64,000 bases of DNA. Origin: Pyrrhosoma nymphula (taxonomy: Eukaryota > Arthropoda > Insecta > Odonata > Coenagrionidae). The position numbers and the translations under genes are program-made. Positions 10,354 to 19,826 of this stretch are shown in pieces. The notes under the pieces are model-generated. The model saw nothing but the letters and a program-made list of their open reading frames with translations, did no database searches and had not been told where the DNA came from. Each line of letters starts with the position of its first letter. The stretch's first letter is position 1. Location of the stretch: the NCBI GenBank assembly GCA_963573305.1, contig OY754329.1, positions 131,737,422 through 131,801,421 of the forward strand. The letters run 5' to 3'.

Positions 10354-12254
10354 AATACATCATCTTGAAATGTGACCACTCCTTCAATATTTTCAAAAAT
10401 TTGTGACACAATTCTATGAAATAATTCTGGGGCACAATTAAGACCAAAGGGAAGACGTTTAAATTTCCAGCGGCCAAAGGGTCCTGCCTGGAATGTGCAT
10501 AACTGAGAACTATTTTCATCCAATGGGAGCATCCAAAATCCAGAGTTTGCATCAAGTTTTGTGAAATACCTGGCACCCCTAAGTTTGAAAGATATTTCCT
10601 CAAAAGTGGGAAACTGAATATGTGACCTTTTTATTGCTTGGTTTAGAGGTCTTGGGTCTAGACAGATCCTAATATTGCCATTTTTCTTCTGCACAATCAC
10701 AAGCTGACTAACCCAATCTGTAGGTGTGGTCACCGGTTCAATGACTCCTAAATCTTGCATCCTATTCAATTCAATTTTAAGTTTTTCATGCAATGAAAAA
10801 GGGATTTTTTTCGGTGGAAGAACCACTGGTTTAATCGATGGATCAACTTTTATATGAATGGTGACAGGAATAAGACCTAGTCCCCCATCAAATAACTCTA
10901 AGTATTCACTCTCAACCTCAATTGTGTTAATCTGTTGTGTTCTTTTTGTTTTATCTATCTCATTATGACAGCAACCATTCTCCACACCAGTCATAGCCAC
11001 TAAACCTAACATTATACAACTCTGCAAGCCAATAATATTAGCACAATCACCATCAACAACATAGAATTTCAATTGGTAGGTGTACCCTTTAAATCTGCAA
11101 CTTAAAACACAGTAACCGACCACATTTACTTTACCATTGGTAAACGATGTAATTGAGGCATTAGTTTGCTTAATTCCTTGCTGGTTCACTTTTAAATTAA
11201 CAAACTGACTGAGCGCCATAATATTACATTCAGCACCAGTGTCAACTTTTACTTGTACCGTGAAGTTATTAATGAAAAGAGTCTCAGTCCACATAATCTT
11301 GTTGCAGATATTACTGATTACGCTGATCAAAAAATTTTCGTTATCTGATTCATCATCACTAATTAAATGTTCTCTTTTGAAAGTGATTTCATTTACTTCT
11401 CTTGGTATCACACTTTTACAAACACTGGCAAAATGATTAGGCAGGTGACACTTGAGACAGCGCTTACCAAATGCTGGACATCTATTAATTTCATGAGATA
11501 GTCCACACCTACTGCACTTCCTCGGCTGTGAGGGAAGACCTCTGCTTGCATGTTGAAACCGGTTACCCGTCGAAAAGCTGCTGGGAGATGGTCTTCCAAA
11601 CCATCGTCTTCCTCGGTCTCCCCTGGTTCGTTCATCGTGCTTCTTTTCCAGGACATCTACTTCAACCGGTTCTTCTTTTACCTGGATCTCTTTTTGCTTA
11701 ACTTGTAGGGTATCAGCTCTCAAATCTGCAACCACTTTGGCCTGGCATATACTCAATGCTTTGTTAACGGTGAGATCTGCTGTTCTCAACAAACACGCTT
11801 TGGCCTCCTTGTCCAGAATTCCACTGACAAATCTGTCTCTGATTAGCTCATCTCGTAACGAGCCTAGCGCACAAGATGCACTCAGATTTCTCAAAGCTGC
11901 CATATAACTCTCGTACGATTCATTCTGAAGCTGATGTCTGTTAAAGAACCTATGACGTTCGTAAGTCACATTTTTTGCAGGAATAAAATACGTATCAAAA
12001 TTTGCCAACACAGTATTCAGGATCACTCGATCTGATTCACCCAGGTCAAATGACTTAAATATTTCGTGTCCCCTCTCTCCCATATAGTGCAGGAGAAGTG
12101 CCACTTTCCTTTTATCTGTCGCCTTATCGCTAAGAAAAGCTTCTACGTAAATTGAGAACTTTTCTTTAAAAATCTCCCAGTTCGTAGCGAGGTTTCCGTG
12201 CCAGTCCATTGGCGATCCCTGAGCAGATGCCTCAAATTCATTATTGAAAGCCAT
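10308..12254 (-). CDS. gypsy gag-protease-RT (N-terminal) polyprotein
   Basis: The start is taken at ATG 12254-12252 (MAFNNEFEAS), inside the element; the frame remains open upstream into the LTR but without good reason. 648 aa. Residues 1-180 are a helical capsid-like gag. Two zinc knuckles lie at about 247-259 (CX2CX3HX4C) and 266-279 (CX2CX4HX4C). An aspartic protease with DTGA follows at about 338. The reverse transcriptase then runs from VVLPPKKIPF through CLDPRPLNQAI, TKLDANSGFW and LPFGLNCAPE to FQDDVL, with the second and third catalytic aspartates kept. The frame shifts near 10335, beside a run of seven A (coding strand), about 20 codons after the QDD. The remainder is in the neighbouring frame. 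Such a break inside RT is more likely a mutation than programmed frameshifting. Confidence 0.9.
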   Translation of the reverse strand: MAFNNEFEASAQGSPMDWHGNLATNWEIFKEKFSIYVEAFLSDKATDKRKVALLLHYMGERGHEIFKSFDLGESDRVILNTVLANFDTYFIPAKNVTYERHRFFNRHQLQNESYESYMAALRNLSASCALGSLRDELIRDRFVSGILDKEAKACLLRTADLTVNKALSICQAKVVADLRADTLQVKQKEIQVKEEPVEVDVLEKKHDERTRGDRGRRWFGRPSPSSFSTGNRFQHASRGLPSQPRKCSRCGLSHEINRCPAFGKRCLKCHLPNHFASVCKSVIPREVNEITFKREHLISDDESDNENFLISVISNICNKIMWTETLFINNFTVQVKVDTGAECNIMALSQFVNLKVNQQGIKQTNASITSFTNGKVNVVGYCVLSCRFKGYTYQLKFYVVDGDCANIIGLQSCIMLGLVAMTGVENGCCHNEIDKTKRTQQINTIEVESEYLELFDGGLGLIPVTIHIKVDPSIKPVVLPPKKIPFSLHEKLKIELNRMQDLGVIEPVTTPTDWVSQLVIVQKKNGNIRICLDPRPLNQAIKRSHIQFPTFEEISFKLRGARYFTKLDANSGFWMLPLDENSSQLCTFQAGPFGRWKFKRLPFGLNCAPELFHRIVSQIFENIEGVVTFQDDVLCYADSLQKLKKLSL

Positions 12255-12312
12255 TACGACAAGAAGCAAACGACAAAAGCACGTTCTCGGTAATTTTTCA
12301 CCGCTGCCACCA

Positions 12313-12494
12313 TGTAATAACCGGGATTGATAAGTCAAATAATACAACCACCAGCTGCTTGTACGGTTCTCTCTTTAATGCGCTCTCGACCAAAAACTGT
12401 ACATACGGGGTACTGCCCGCGCGCCATTCATTTGTTACAAAACACTATACATACGGGGCACTGCCCGCGCGCCATTCATTCATTCTTTACAACA
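12313..12494 (-). repeat. gypsy 5' LTR (182 bp)
   Basis: The 5' LTR in element orientation. Directly inside it on the minus strand is TGGTGGCAGCGG, beginning at 12312 next to the LTR end, which is the position of a tRNA primer-binding site. The primer tRNA was not identified. Confidence 0.92.
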
Positions 12495-12831
12495 CTCCCT
12501 ACCTGAAACTATAGTTTAGTTAGAAAATATAGGTATACCTCCTTGTTCTGATGCTAGAATCAATGTGCCTTATAAAGAATTGATTGGTTCTTTAATTTAA
12601 GTCTGAACAATCAGTAGGCCAGATATAGCTTATGCTTCATCATTTTTAAGCAGATTTTTAGACAAACCGAGTAAACAGTTATGGACAGCAGGAAAGAGAA
12701 TTATCAAAAACACAAAAAACTGGATGCTGACTTACACTAAAACATCAGCTGAGAATGCCGATAGTATTGTTGCTTATTCCGAAGCAGATTGGGATGATGA
12801 TAATTTTGATCGCAGCAGTGAGAGTGGTTAT
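12495..12831 (+). pseudogene. Copia 1, fragment a: end of RT and start of RNase H
   Basis: Translation with one frame repair gives INVPYKELIGSL, RPDIAYASSFLSRFL and VAYSEADWDDDNFDRSS. This is the RT-RNase H junction of a Ty1/copia polyprotein. It begins at the gypsy insertion and stops where Copia 2 was inserted, after SESGY. The reading continues in frame at 18353 once Copia 2 and one copy of its target duplication are removed. Upstream Copia 1 sequence was not recognised left of the gypsy element. Confidence 0.8.
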
Positions 12832-13074
12832 TGTTAGAGTGGCAGAGTAATGTTGTTATTTTGGTAATTCATTAAATTTCTGTTGTTTTATATCTGAGTA
12901 GAAATTTGAATTGAGTGGTGGTCGGTAGCGATTTTTGTTCGTCATTTGTTTTGTGGAGAAGTTTCTTTGGAGCACTTTTTTGTTCACTACCAGTCTTTCC
13001 CTGTCTTTTGTAGCGATGAGTTAGCTCCTCACGAGAAATAAAAGTTTAAGCAAATGGAGTCTTGCTTTTCAATA
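12832..13074 (+). repeat. Copia 2 5' LTR (243 bp)
   Basis: Pairs with 18110-18347. It contains AATAAAAG near its 3' end as a probable polyadenylation signal. The primer-binding site starts on the next base. Confidence 0.88.
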
Positions 13075-13193
13075 GGTTATGGACCCAGGGTTTAGCCCAG
13101 AGATTGACCAGGGCGTGATCCAAAGAATGACCCAGAGTTTTAATTATTACTGTGTCGTAGCGATTTCCGTGCGCCTAAGTAACTTTTCGCGCG

Positions 13194-13649
13194 ATGGCAA
13201 ACTCATTGGAGACGGTGAACATTGAGAGATTGGGACCGAGAAACTACCTCACGTGGTGCAAAGGATTGAAGGCTTTACTGGTGAGAAAGTAAGTGTGGGA
13301 AGCAATTGATCCCGGATATGATGATGAGAGAGACTTGACTGCAAAAGAAAAGGAGAAGAACGACGATGCGTTGTTCTACCTCACGCAGCTTGTAGAAGAT
13401 TGCTATTTGAACGATGTGTGCAAGCATCTAAGGGCCAAACATGCTTGGAACAGGCTCAAGGCAATACATTTCAAGATTTCGCCGTTGCAGTTTATCAGCA
13501 CCATGGATGAACTAGCAAATTGCCTAAAGAAACCTGAGGAGCCAATGATAGTCTACCTGAATCGATTGGAGAATCTTTGCGAAAGCATGAATCGCATGGA
13601 TCGAACATCAACGATCAAGACATGGCTGGATACATGTTGCGAGGGATGA
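13194..13649 (+). pseudogene. Copia 2 gag (N-terminal), premature stop
   Basis: The frame starts ATG-GCA-AAC at 13194 and gives MANSLETVNIERLGPRNY, then WCKGLKALLVRK and a TAA at about 13290. The same frame goes on with VWEAIDPGYDDERDL and HAWNRLKAIH to a stop at 13649. This is the copia gag (UBN2-type) order. Zinc knuckles belonging to the same gag are found after the LINE insertion at about 14545-14685. Confidence 0.85.
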
Positions 13650-13842
13650 AATATGAAATATATACTTCTTTGGCTCAGGTAATGGAGTAGAATGAAGAAA
13701 AATTAACGTATGAAAATGTGAAGAATAAGCTTTTGTTGGAGGAATCCCGAATGGAGAGGGAAAGAGAAGACCAGACTAGAAAACATCAGGAGCTGAGAAG
13801 CCGCTTGTGAAGAGAAATGATAGAGGGAACAGAATAACTATC

Positions 13843-14515
13843 TCCACATATATACTGTGGATGGTGTTAACATAAAGGCGACAGATGAAGTGAAGTATCT
13901 AGGAGTTACGATAACTTCGGACCTATCGTGGGGAACACATATAAGAAATATTTGTGGCAGAGCTCTGAAGAAGCTAGGATTCGACAAGCGTATTGTGGGA
14001 AGATTTTCGGATGAAAAAGTAAAAGAGAGGTGCTATTTCGCACTCGTCCGGCCACACCTTGAATATGCAGCGAGCATATGGGATCCGGTGCAGAAAGACT
14101 TAATCTGGGAACTTAATAAAATACAATTGAAAGCTGCGCGATTCGTCAAAAACTGCTACGGGCGTACAGACAGCGTTACACAGATGTTAAATGAATTAGG
14201 CTGGGAGCCACTAGAGACTCGGAGGCTGCGCGCTAGGCTTAGATTGCTTGAGCAATTGAGAATAGATATCTTTAATTGCGACACGGAGAACATCATATTA
14301 GAACCCCACTATATTTACAGGTCCGACAGAAACGATAAATTAAGAGATATTTTGCCGAACGGATAGGTATGGGAATTCGTTTTTCCCCCGAACAATAAGG
14401 GACTTTAATAAATGCTAGGCGTAATTTCATTAGAGCGTTTCCTTTTTATATGTAAACGGCTGGTGTCCCAACACACGCCTATTGAGGCGGCTTGCGGGGT
14501 AGTATGTAGATATAG
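13843..14515 (+). mobile_element. 5'-truncated LINE fragment with TAGATG-type tail
   Basis: It encodes the C-terminal end of a non-LTR reverse transcriptase ORF2 (DEVKYLGVTITSDLSW, ALVRPHLEYAASIWDP, LGWEPLETRRLRARL) with an open frame at 13857-14366. A short 3' UTR follows, ending GTAGTATGTAGATATAGATGA. The same last 95 bp recur alone at 45763-45857. It interrupts Copia 2 gag between the coiled segment and the zinc knuckles. The clade is CR1/Jockey-like; I cannot be more exact. Confidence 0.8.
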
Positions 14516-17500
14516 ATGAAGAAATGGGAAAGAAACAATAGTGGGGACAAATCCTGCATAGTGTGTAATGAGTTTGGTCATTTTGCGAGGGAATGTAGAA
14601 AAACGTTAGACGCCAAATCGAGAGGAACAGTCATCTGCTACAATTGTGGAATGGAGGGTCATTTTTCGAATCAGTGTCCAAAGCAGAGGAAAGGTGGAAT
14701 TCCGAATGGGACAGCGACAGCAAAGCAGTTGTCCAACAGCAGAGAAGTAAACGTGAACAGGGAATATATTCTTGAGGAAGAAAGTGAAGAACTAAGAACT
14801 TTGGGTGACGGAGTCGTGAAGTTCAAGTATAGCTTGTCAAGTGTCAAAAGAAAATGAGTGCCGTAAGCAGAGCAATTGTGACCCCAAGAGGTGGATAGTG
14901 GACTGTGGTTGCAACAGTCATATTACACCATATCGTGAACTGCTAGAGGACTTCAGTGAAAATTTAATGAGAACAGTGCAAGTAGGAAAGAGTCAAGTGA
15001 TGTGCAAAGTAAAGGGAGTGGGGGGGTTCTGTAACAATGAAAATAAGTGATGAAAATGGTGGTTGGACTTTGAGATTAAACAAAGTGCTTTGGGTTCCTG
15101 AGATTGGGGATAATCTACTTTCTGTGAGTCAGTTAGAGCGTGTCGGTATTCGATACACAATTAATGATGGTGAAATTCGTGCCTTTGAGAAATTGAATAA
15201 TGATCAAGATATATTTTGTGCAAAAAAAGTTGATAATGATATGTATGCAATCAACTGTGAATGGTATGAAATGGATAAGAGCAGATCAGTCTCCCAGTGT
15301 GAACCACTAACTGTGAGTATGAAAGTCAATAAATCCGTGACAAGAGAGTTATGGCACCAACGTTTTGTGCATGCTGAGAATCTCCCAGACAAAGGAATAA
15401 TCCCGAAGGCAACATCGAGCAGCTGCGGAGTGCGTTTCAAAGGAAAAGGAAAGAAGCTTCCGTTTCCAGAGAGAAAGGAGAGATCTGCTAGCGTACTTGA
15501 TTGTTTATATTCCGATGTATGCCAGGTAAAACCCGAGACTAAGACTGGAGGTAAATATTTTTTAACATTAACTGATGACTTTTCTCGCTACAGTGAAGTA
15601 GCTATCTTAAAGCATAAGAGTGATGTATTTAATGTGTTTGTTGATTATAAGAATGAGATTGAAACCCTTCATGAAAAAACTTTAATATCATTTCAGTCTG
15701 ATAATGGGGGTGAAAATTGCAATAGAAATTTTGATGAATTTTGTGTGAATAATGGAATTGTTCTTAGATTTTCTTTGCCTGGGGAACACCAGCAAATGGG
15801 AGTAGCGGAAAGATTGAATCAACAGTTATTGAATTTAGCCAGGTGCATGCTAATTCAGTAAGGGGTCTCTTTAGATTTCTGGGGGGCGGCTGTGAGTACA
15901 GCATGTTACATAAAAACCGGTGTAAGTCATCAGCAATTAATGGGGAAATACCTTATGAGCTGTGGTTTAATAAAATCTATCAGATGATGAGTTGGGCCGT
16001 ATGAGGGTCTTTGTTTGTCAGGCATGGGCTTACGTTGAGAATTTTAAGAGGGATAAATTGAAACCAAGAGTAAAGGAGTGTATTATGCTTGGACATCTAG
16101 AGGCTAGAAGAGGGTATAAGTTATGGGATTTGAATGACAAGTGTGTTGTTTTATCAAGAAATGTAAGGTTTGAGGAAAATGTATTTTCCATGAAAGAAAG
16201 CAAAAAGAGTGAAATTGGGGATAATTTTGAAGTTGTGCCAAAAATGGTTACAGTCAATATACTAGATAATCTTTCAGAAAATGAGACGGAGGATAGCAAA
16301 TCCAGTTCAGATGAGGGAGTTGCAGAATGAGAATGTGTTACAGCTGAATGTCGTTGATCTGGTAGACAAAGAAAAGAAACTAAGTGTTTTTGCTGTGATA
16401 TGTTAAAGGTTTCTCTTTCTTCATGTTTAGATTTTCCAAAACATGCCAAAGAAGCTTTATCAGAGATTAATAGTAAAAATTGGAAAGATGCAATGTTAAA
16501 GGAACTTAGAGTATTTGAAGATAACGAGTGTTGGGAATTGGTTGAGAGACCTAAGGATAAAAATGTAATTAGGACTGAATGGGTTTTTAGAATAAAGGAG
16601 GGATTGAACAATGAATGTGTTTTCAAAGCTAGACTAGTAGCACTTGGTTATAGCCAAATATCAGGGATTGATTATGATGAAACATATAGCCCTGTGATTA
16701 AGAAAAAAACATTAAGTCTTATTTGCTATTGCAATGGAAAACCAGTGGAGTGTTGAACAATATGATGTAAATGTTGCATATTTAAAGAGTCCCATAAAAG
16801 AGGAGGTTTATGTAGAGCAACCTTATGGTTTCCGCCATGAATCAAATGATAAAACTAACTATGTGTACAAACTGAAGCGTAGTATGTATGGTTTGCATCA
16901 ATCTGTACGAGACTGGAATATTTGTTTTGATTTCAAATGAAAGAAATGAACCTGAGTAGATCATTGTGTGAACCTTGGGTTTATTTTTCTAAGGACTTAA
17001 TAATTGGAGTGTGTTGATGACATTTTAGCTATAGGAATTAAGGAAAGACTTAAGTGGTTTAAGGAGGAATTGTCAAAACATGTATAATTCAAGGACCTAG
17101 GGGAGGTACACAATATCTTGTCTATGAATGTAATTGAGGATAATCAAATGATGTATGTTGATCAGAGCAACTATGTTGAAAATTTACTGTCGGAATTTCG
17201 AATGGAAAATGCCAAGGGTTGTGTTGCTCCCTTGACTATGGGTGAGAAGAGGTATCCATGGAATGCTGATGATTTTGATGAAAAATTGTACCAAAAGGCT
17301 ATTGGTTGCTTATTATATTTAGCAAATAATACCAGACCTGACATGTCCTTTGCAATTTGTAAATTGAGTCAGAACAGTAAAAAACCCAGTGTTCAAGATT
17401 GGGAGAGAGTTAAGAAAGTCATGAGATACATAAAGAGAACTAAGAATGTGAAATTGTGTTAGGAAAGGACTGGTAAGACTATTGAAGTATTTTGTGACGC

Positions 17501-17948
17501 AGATTTTGGGAATGCAGATGATGGCAAATCAATAAGTGGTTTTATGATCAAACTAGGTGGATGTGCAATTTCTTGGCTTAGTAGAAAACAGAGGTGCATT
17601 ACAAATTCTACTGTTGAAGCTGAATGCATAGCTATGTTTGAGTGTACAAAGGAAGTTATGTGGTTAACCAATTTTTTGAAAGAAATTGGACAAAGACAAT
17701 TTGTTGAGAAACCTTTGAAAGTGTATTGTGATAACCAGGGTGCAATATATGTAAGTTCTACCCTGGTTGTGTCAGATAAAACCTAGCATTTTAATACAAA
17801 ATATTTGTTTCTTAAGGAGCAAGACGCAAATGGTATTATTAAATTTGCATATGTTCCTTCGTCTAAAAATGAGGCTGACTTGTTCACAAAGGCATTAACT
17901 GGTGAGAAAACCAAAGAAATCAGAAAGAAGCTTGGGTTAAAGGATTAA
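14516..17948 (+). pseudogene. Copia 2 gag zinc knuckles and pol (PR-IN-RT-RNase H), broken
   Basis: Domains in order, in several frames: two CCHC knuckles (CIVCNEFGHFAREC, CYNCGMEGHFSNQC); a protease-like WIVDCGCNSHI with Ser-to-Cys in the D-S-G position; an integrase with an LWHQRFVH zinc part and a core with YSDVCQV, FQSDNGGEN and GVAERLN; RT with TEWVFRIKEG, KARLVALGY, YDVNVAYL, KLKRSMYGL and VDDILAIG; and RNase H from DADFGNADDG to the VYCDNQGAIY region and LFTKALTGE. At least eight stops or frameshifts (for example near 15050, 15860, 16330, 16756, 16940, 17100 and 17460) make it non-functional. Confidence 0.88.
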
Positions 17949-18075
17949 TTGGTTATTGATTAATTATTGATTATTTGCTTGGTTATTAATTAATTATTGA
18001 TTATTTGATTGCTTGTTAATTAATTATTGAGTGTTTGATTGGTTAATTGATTCATATGTTGTTAATTGATTGTTT
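17945..18075. repeat. AT-rich short tandem repeat in Copia 2 3' UTR
   Basis: Imperfect repeats of about 27 bp based on TTAATTATTGATTATTTG between the pol stop and the purine tract. Confidence 0.7.
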
Positions 18076-18109
18076 TCCTTGAAAAATTCAATTGAATGAC
18101 AAGGGGAAG

Positions 18110-18347
18110 TGTTAAAGTGGGAGAGTATTATTGTTTTTTGTGTCATTCATTAAATTTGTTGTTTTATATCTGAATAGAAATTTGAATTGAGTGGTGGCCG
18201 GTAGCGATTTTTGTTCGTAATTTGTTTTGTGGAGAAGTTTGGAGCACATTTTTTGTTCACTACCAGTTTTTCCCGGTCTTTTGTAGCGATGAGTTAGCTC
18301 CTCACGAGAAATAAAAGTTTTAGCAAATGGAGTCTTGCTTTTCAATA
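18110..18347 (+). repeat. Copia 2 3' LTR (238 bp)
   Basis: About 90% or more similar to the 5' LTR by eye. It lacks a few bases in a TTTCTTTGG run and in the first 40 bp. Confidence 0.88.
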
Positions 18348-18570
18348 GTTATATAGTGATCCTTTATGAGAACCTAGTATGTTGGGCTTCGAGGAAGCAG
18401 TCATCTGAAGCACTTTCGAGAGCTGAGGCCGAATATACATCCTGTGTAGCTTCCGAGATGATTAACATCAGTAAAGTGTTGCAATATTTATGTCCTAAAA
18501 ATTGTATAGTGCCGATGAGTTTGTGTGTTGATAATCAGTCTACGGTTATGTTAATTGAGAGTTATGAAAA
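18348..18570 (+). pseudogene. Copia 1, fragment b: middle of RNase H
   Basis: It reads YIVILYENLVCWASRKQ, then LSRAEAEYTSC and LCVDNQSTVMLIESYEK. It starts at the GTTAT target duplication of Copia 2 and stops at GAAAA, where a 7.5-kb insertion bounded by tRNA-Asp repeats begins. The remaining C-terminus is found at 26080-26254. Confidence 0.88.
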
Positions 18571-18782
18571 GGCAAGTGGTAAGTTGGCCGGAACTCGAAC
18601 GGAGAGTTAGTAGCTTTGACTCAAATTACCTATTAAGTCCTCGGTAGTATGCGCTAGAGGTTGGACGTGCCTGCTCTGAGATCCTGTGCTACAGTTACTG
18701 GCGAAATGTTCCCCGGCGAGCGAGGCCTCGTTCGCCGGCACACTTGTGGCTTCGACCGTGTCTCGGCGCTCAGGAACCAACC

Positions 18783-19826
18783 ATGGGGAGTGAGCGGTTG
18801 AATACTCTCCTCCTCACCACTGAGGAAACGACGGATACGCCCACGCCACTTGAGGTCCACATCTTCCTAACGGAGACGCTGGGCCTCGTGCAAGAAGATG
18901 TTTACGATATCCAGTTTAGATTTAATAGAAGAATGATATTCGTGAAGCTGACTAAAGAAGAAAAACTGAAGAAAATCATGGAAATGGCACCAAATCGCCT
19001 TCCATTTCCAACCCAAGAAAATCAGAGGACAACAATCTCAATCGATAATGCAGTTGGCACACCAGTGAACGTGAAAATCGTTGGCCTCTCCTTTGAAATC
19101 CGTCTGGCAGAAATCTCGGAGGAACTTTCCCGTTATGGGAAAATATATAGAATCTGGGAAAGCACGTGGGAAGGCCAAAGATTGAAAACGTCTTTCACCG
19201 GAACGAGGACAGCTCGGATGACCGTCACCATCAATATACCATCCTATATCAGGATATCAGGACAACGCGCCCTGATCATCTACGAGGGCCAGAGCCGGAC
19301 ATTTGCTAGGTGTAGCCAAGTTGGCCATGAGCGGAAAAACTGTCCGCGGAATACAACTGGAAGAAGCTACGCACTAGCGATGGCCACCCTTCTATCTTCC
19401 GCCCAGCTCCTGGACGAAAACGTTTTAGAGGAACCAGCGCGAAGCCTGGTCGCGCTCGAGGCCACCGTACCTGGAGACTCCCCTGCCCTATCCGCCGCAC
19501 CAAATCATACGGGACCCCATCGGACGAGACAGCCCGAGTCGGATGGAGAATACCCCGATCGGAAGCGCCTGGCGTGTGAGCCACACAATCAGCACGCCTC
19601 ATCGGCCGCCCTTCAGACATCTGTACCCCCTTCCGCCACTATCACTGCCCCCCTCCCTCCCCCTTCCCCCCTTCCGCAACGCAAACAGGCTGCCGAATGG
19701 GAAAATAATGGCACACCTCTGGTCCCCATTCATCCTCGCGAGACGGAAAATAGCGAGGACCTTTTCCGGCTCAAATCTAATCAAAGTCAAAGTTATCTCG
19801 ACCTTTATCCAAAATCTGAAGCCTGA
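18783..19826 (+). CDS. LINE ORF1 (RRM-like, zinc-knuckle gag)
   Basis: The start at ATG 18783 sits in a strong AACCATGG context, and the upstream in-frame Met at 18744 lies in the UTR. 347 aa. Residues 20-165 have a beta-alpha pattern with charged loops like the RRM-type ORF1 of L1/Tx1 elements. Residues 174-187 are a zinc knuckle (CSQVGHERKNC) in which the expected first Cys, three residues earlier, is Phe, so metal binding is probably lost. The tail (about 220-347) is Pro/Ser-rich and low-complexity. The frame is still open, and its end overlaps the start of ORF2 (about 19708) in another frame. It should bind element RNA in a ribonucleoprotein. Confidence 0.75.
   Translation: MGSERLNTLLLTTEETTDTPTPLEVHIFLTETLGLVQEDVYDIQFRFNRRMIFVKLTKEEKLKKIMEMAPNRLPFPTQENQRTTISIDNAVGTPVNVKIVGLSFEIRLAEISEELSRYGKIYRIWESTWEGQRLKTSFTGTRTARMTVTINIPSYIRISGQRALIIYEGQSRTFARCSQVGHERKNCPRNTTGRSYALAMATLLSSAQLLDENVLEEPARSLVALEATVPGDSPALSAAPNHTGPHRTRQPESDGEYPDRKRLACEPHNQHASSAALQTSVPPSATITAPLPPPSPLPQRKQAAEWENNGTPLVPIHPRETENSEDLFRLKSNQSQSYLDLYPKSEA

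Larger units (their letters stand above)
7903..12494 (-). mobile_element. Ty3/gypsy LTR retrotransposon (mag-like), young
   Basis: A complete 4592-bp element read on the minus strand. The two 182-bp LTRs (7903-8084 and 12313-12494) look base-for-base identical, begin TG and end CA, and are flanked by a perfect 5-bp target duplication CTCCC (7898-7902 and 12495-12499). A purine tract (AAAGGGGAAAGA on the minus strand, 8085-8096) abuts the 3' LTR. Two long frames cover gag-protease-RT and RT-RNase H-integrase. No env. The short LTRs, compact size and integrase style resemble the mag lineage. Identical LTRs imply a recent insertion. Confidence 0.93.
12832..18347 (+). mobile_element. Copia 2: decayed Ty1/copia retrotransposon inserted in Copia 1
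   Basis: LTRs lie at 12832-13074 and 18110-18347. They start TGTTA and end CAATA, and differ by scattered substitutions and small indels, so the insertion is older than the gypsy element. The target duplication is GTTAT (12827-12831 and 18348-18352). A copia-type primer-binding site GGTTATGGACCCAG follows the 5' LTR (13075-13088). A purine tract AAGGGGAAG (18101-18109) precedes the 3' LTR. Gag and pol are broken by stops, frameshifts and a LINE insertion (13843-14515). Confidence 0.9.

Noticed and set aside
16030..16626. 198-codon minus-strand frame
   Set aside because: Antisense shadow of Copia 2 pol; its Ser/Phe/Leu-rich composition mirrors the coding strand.
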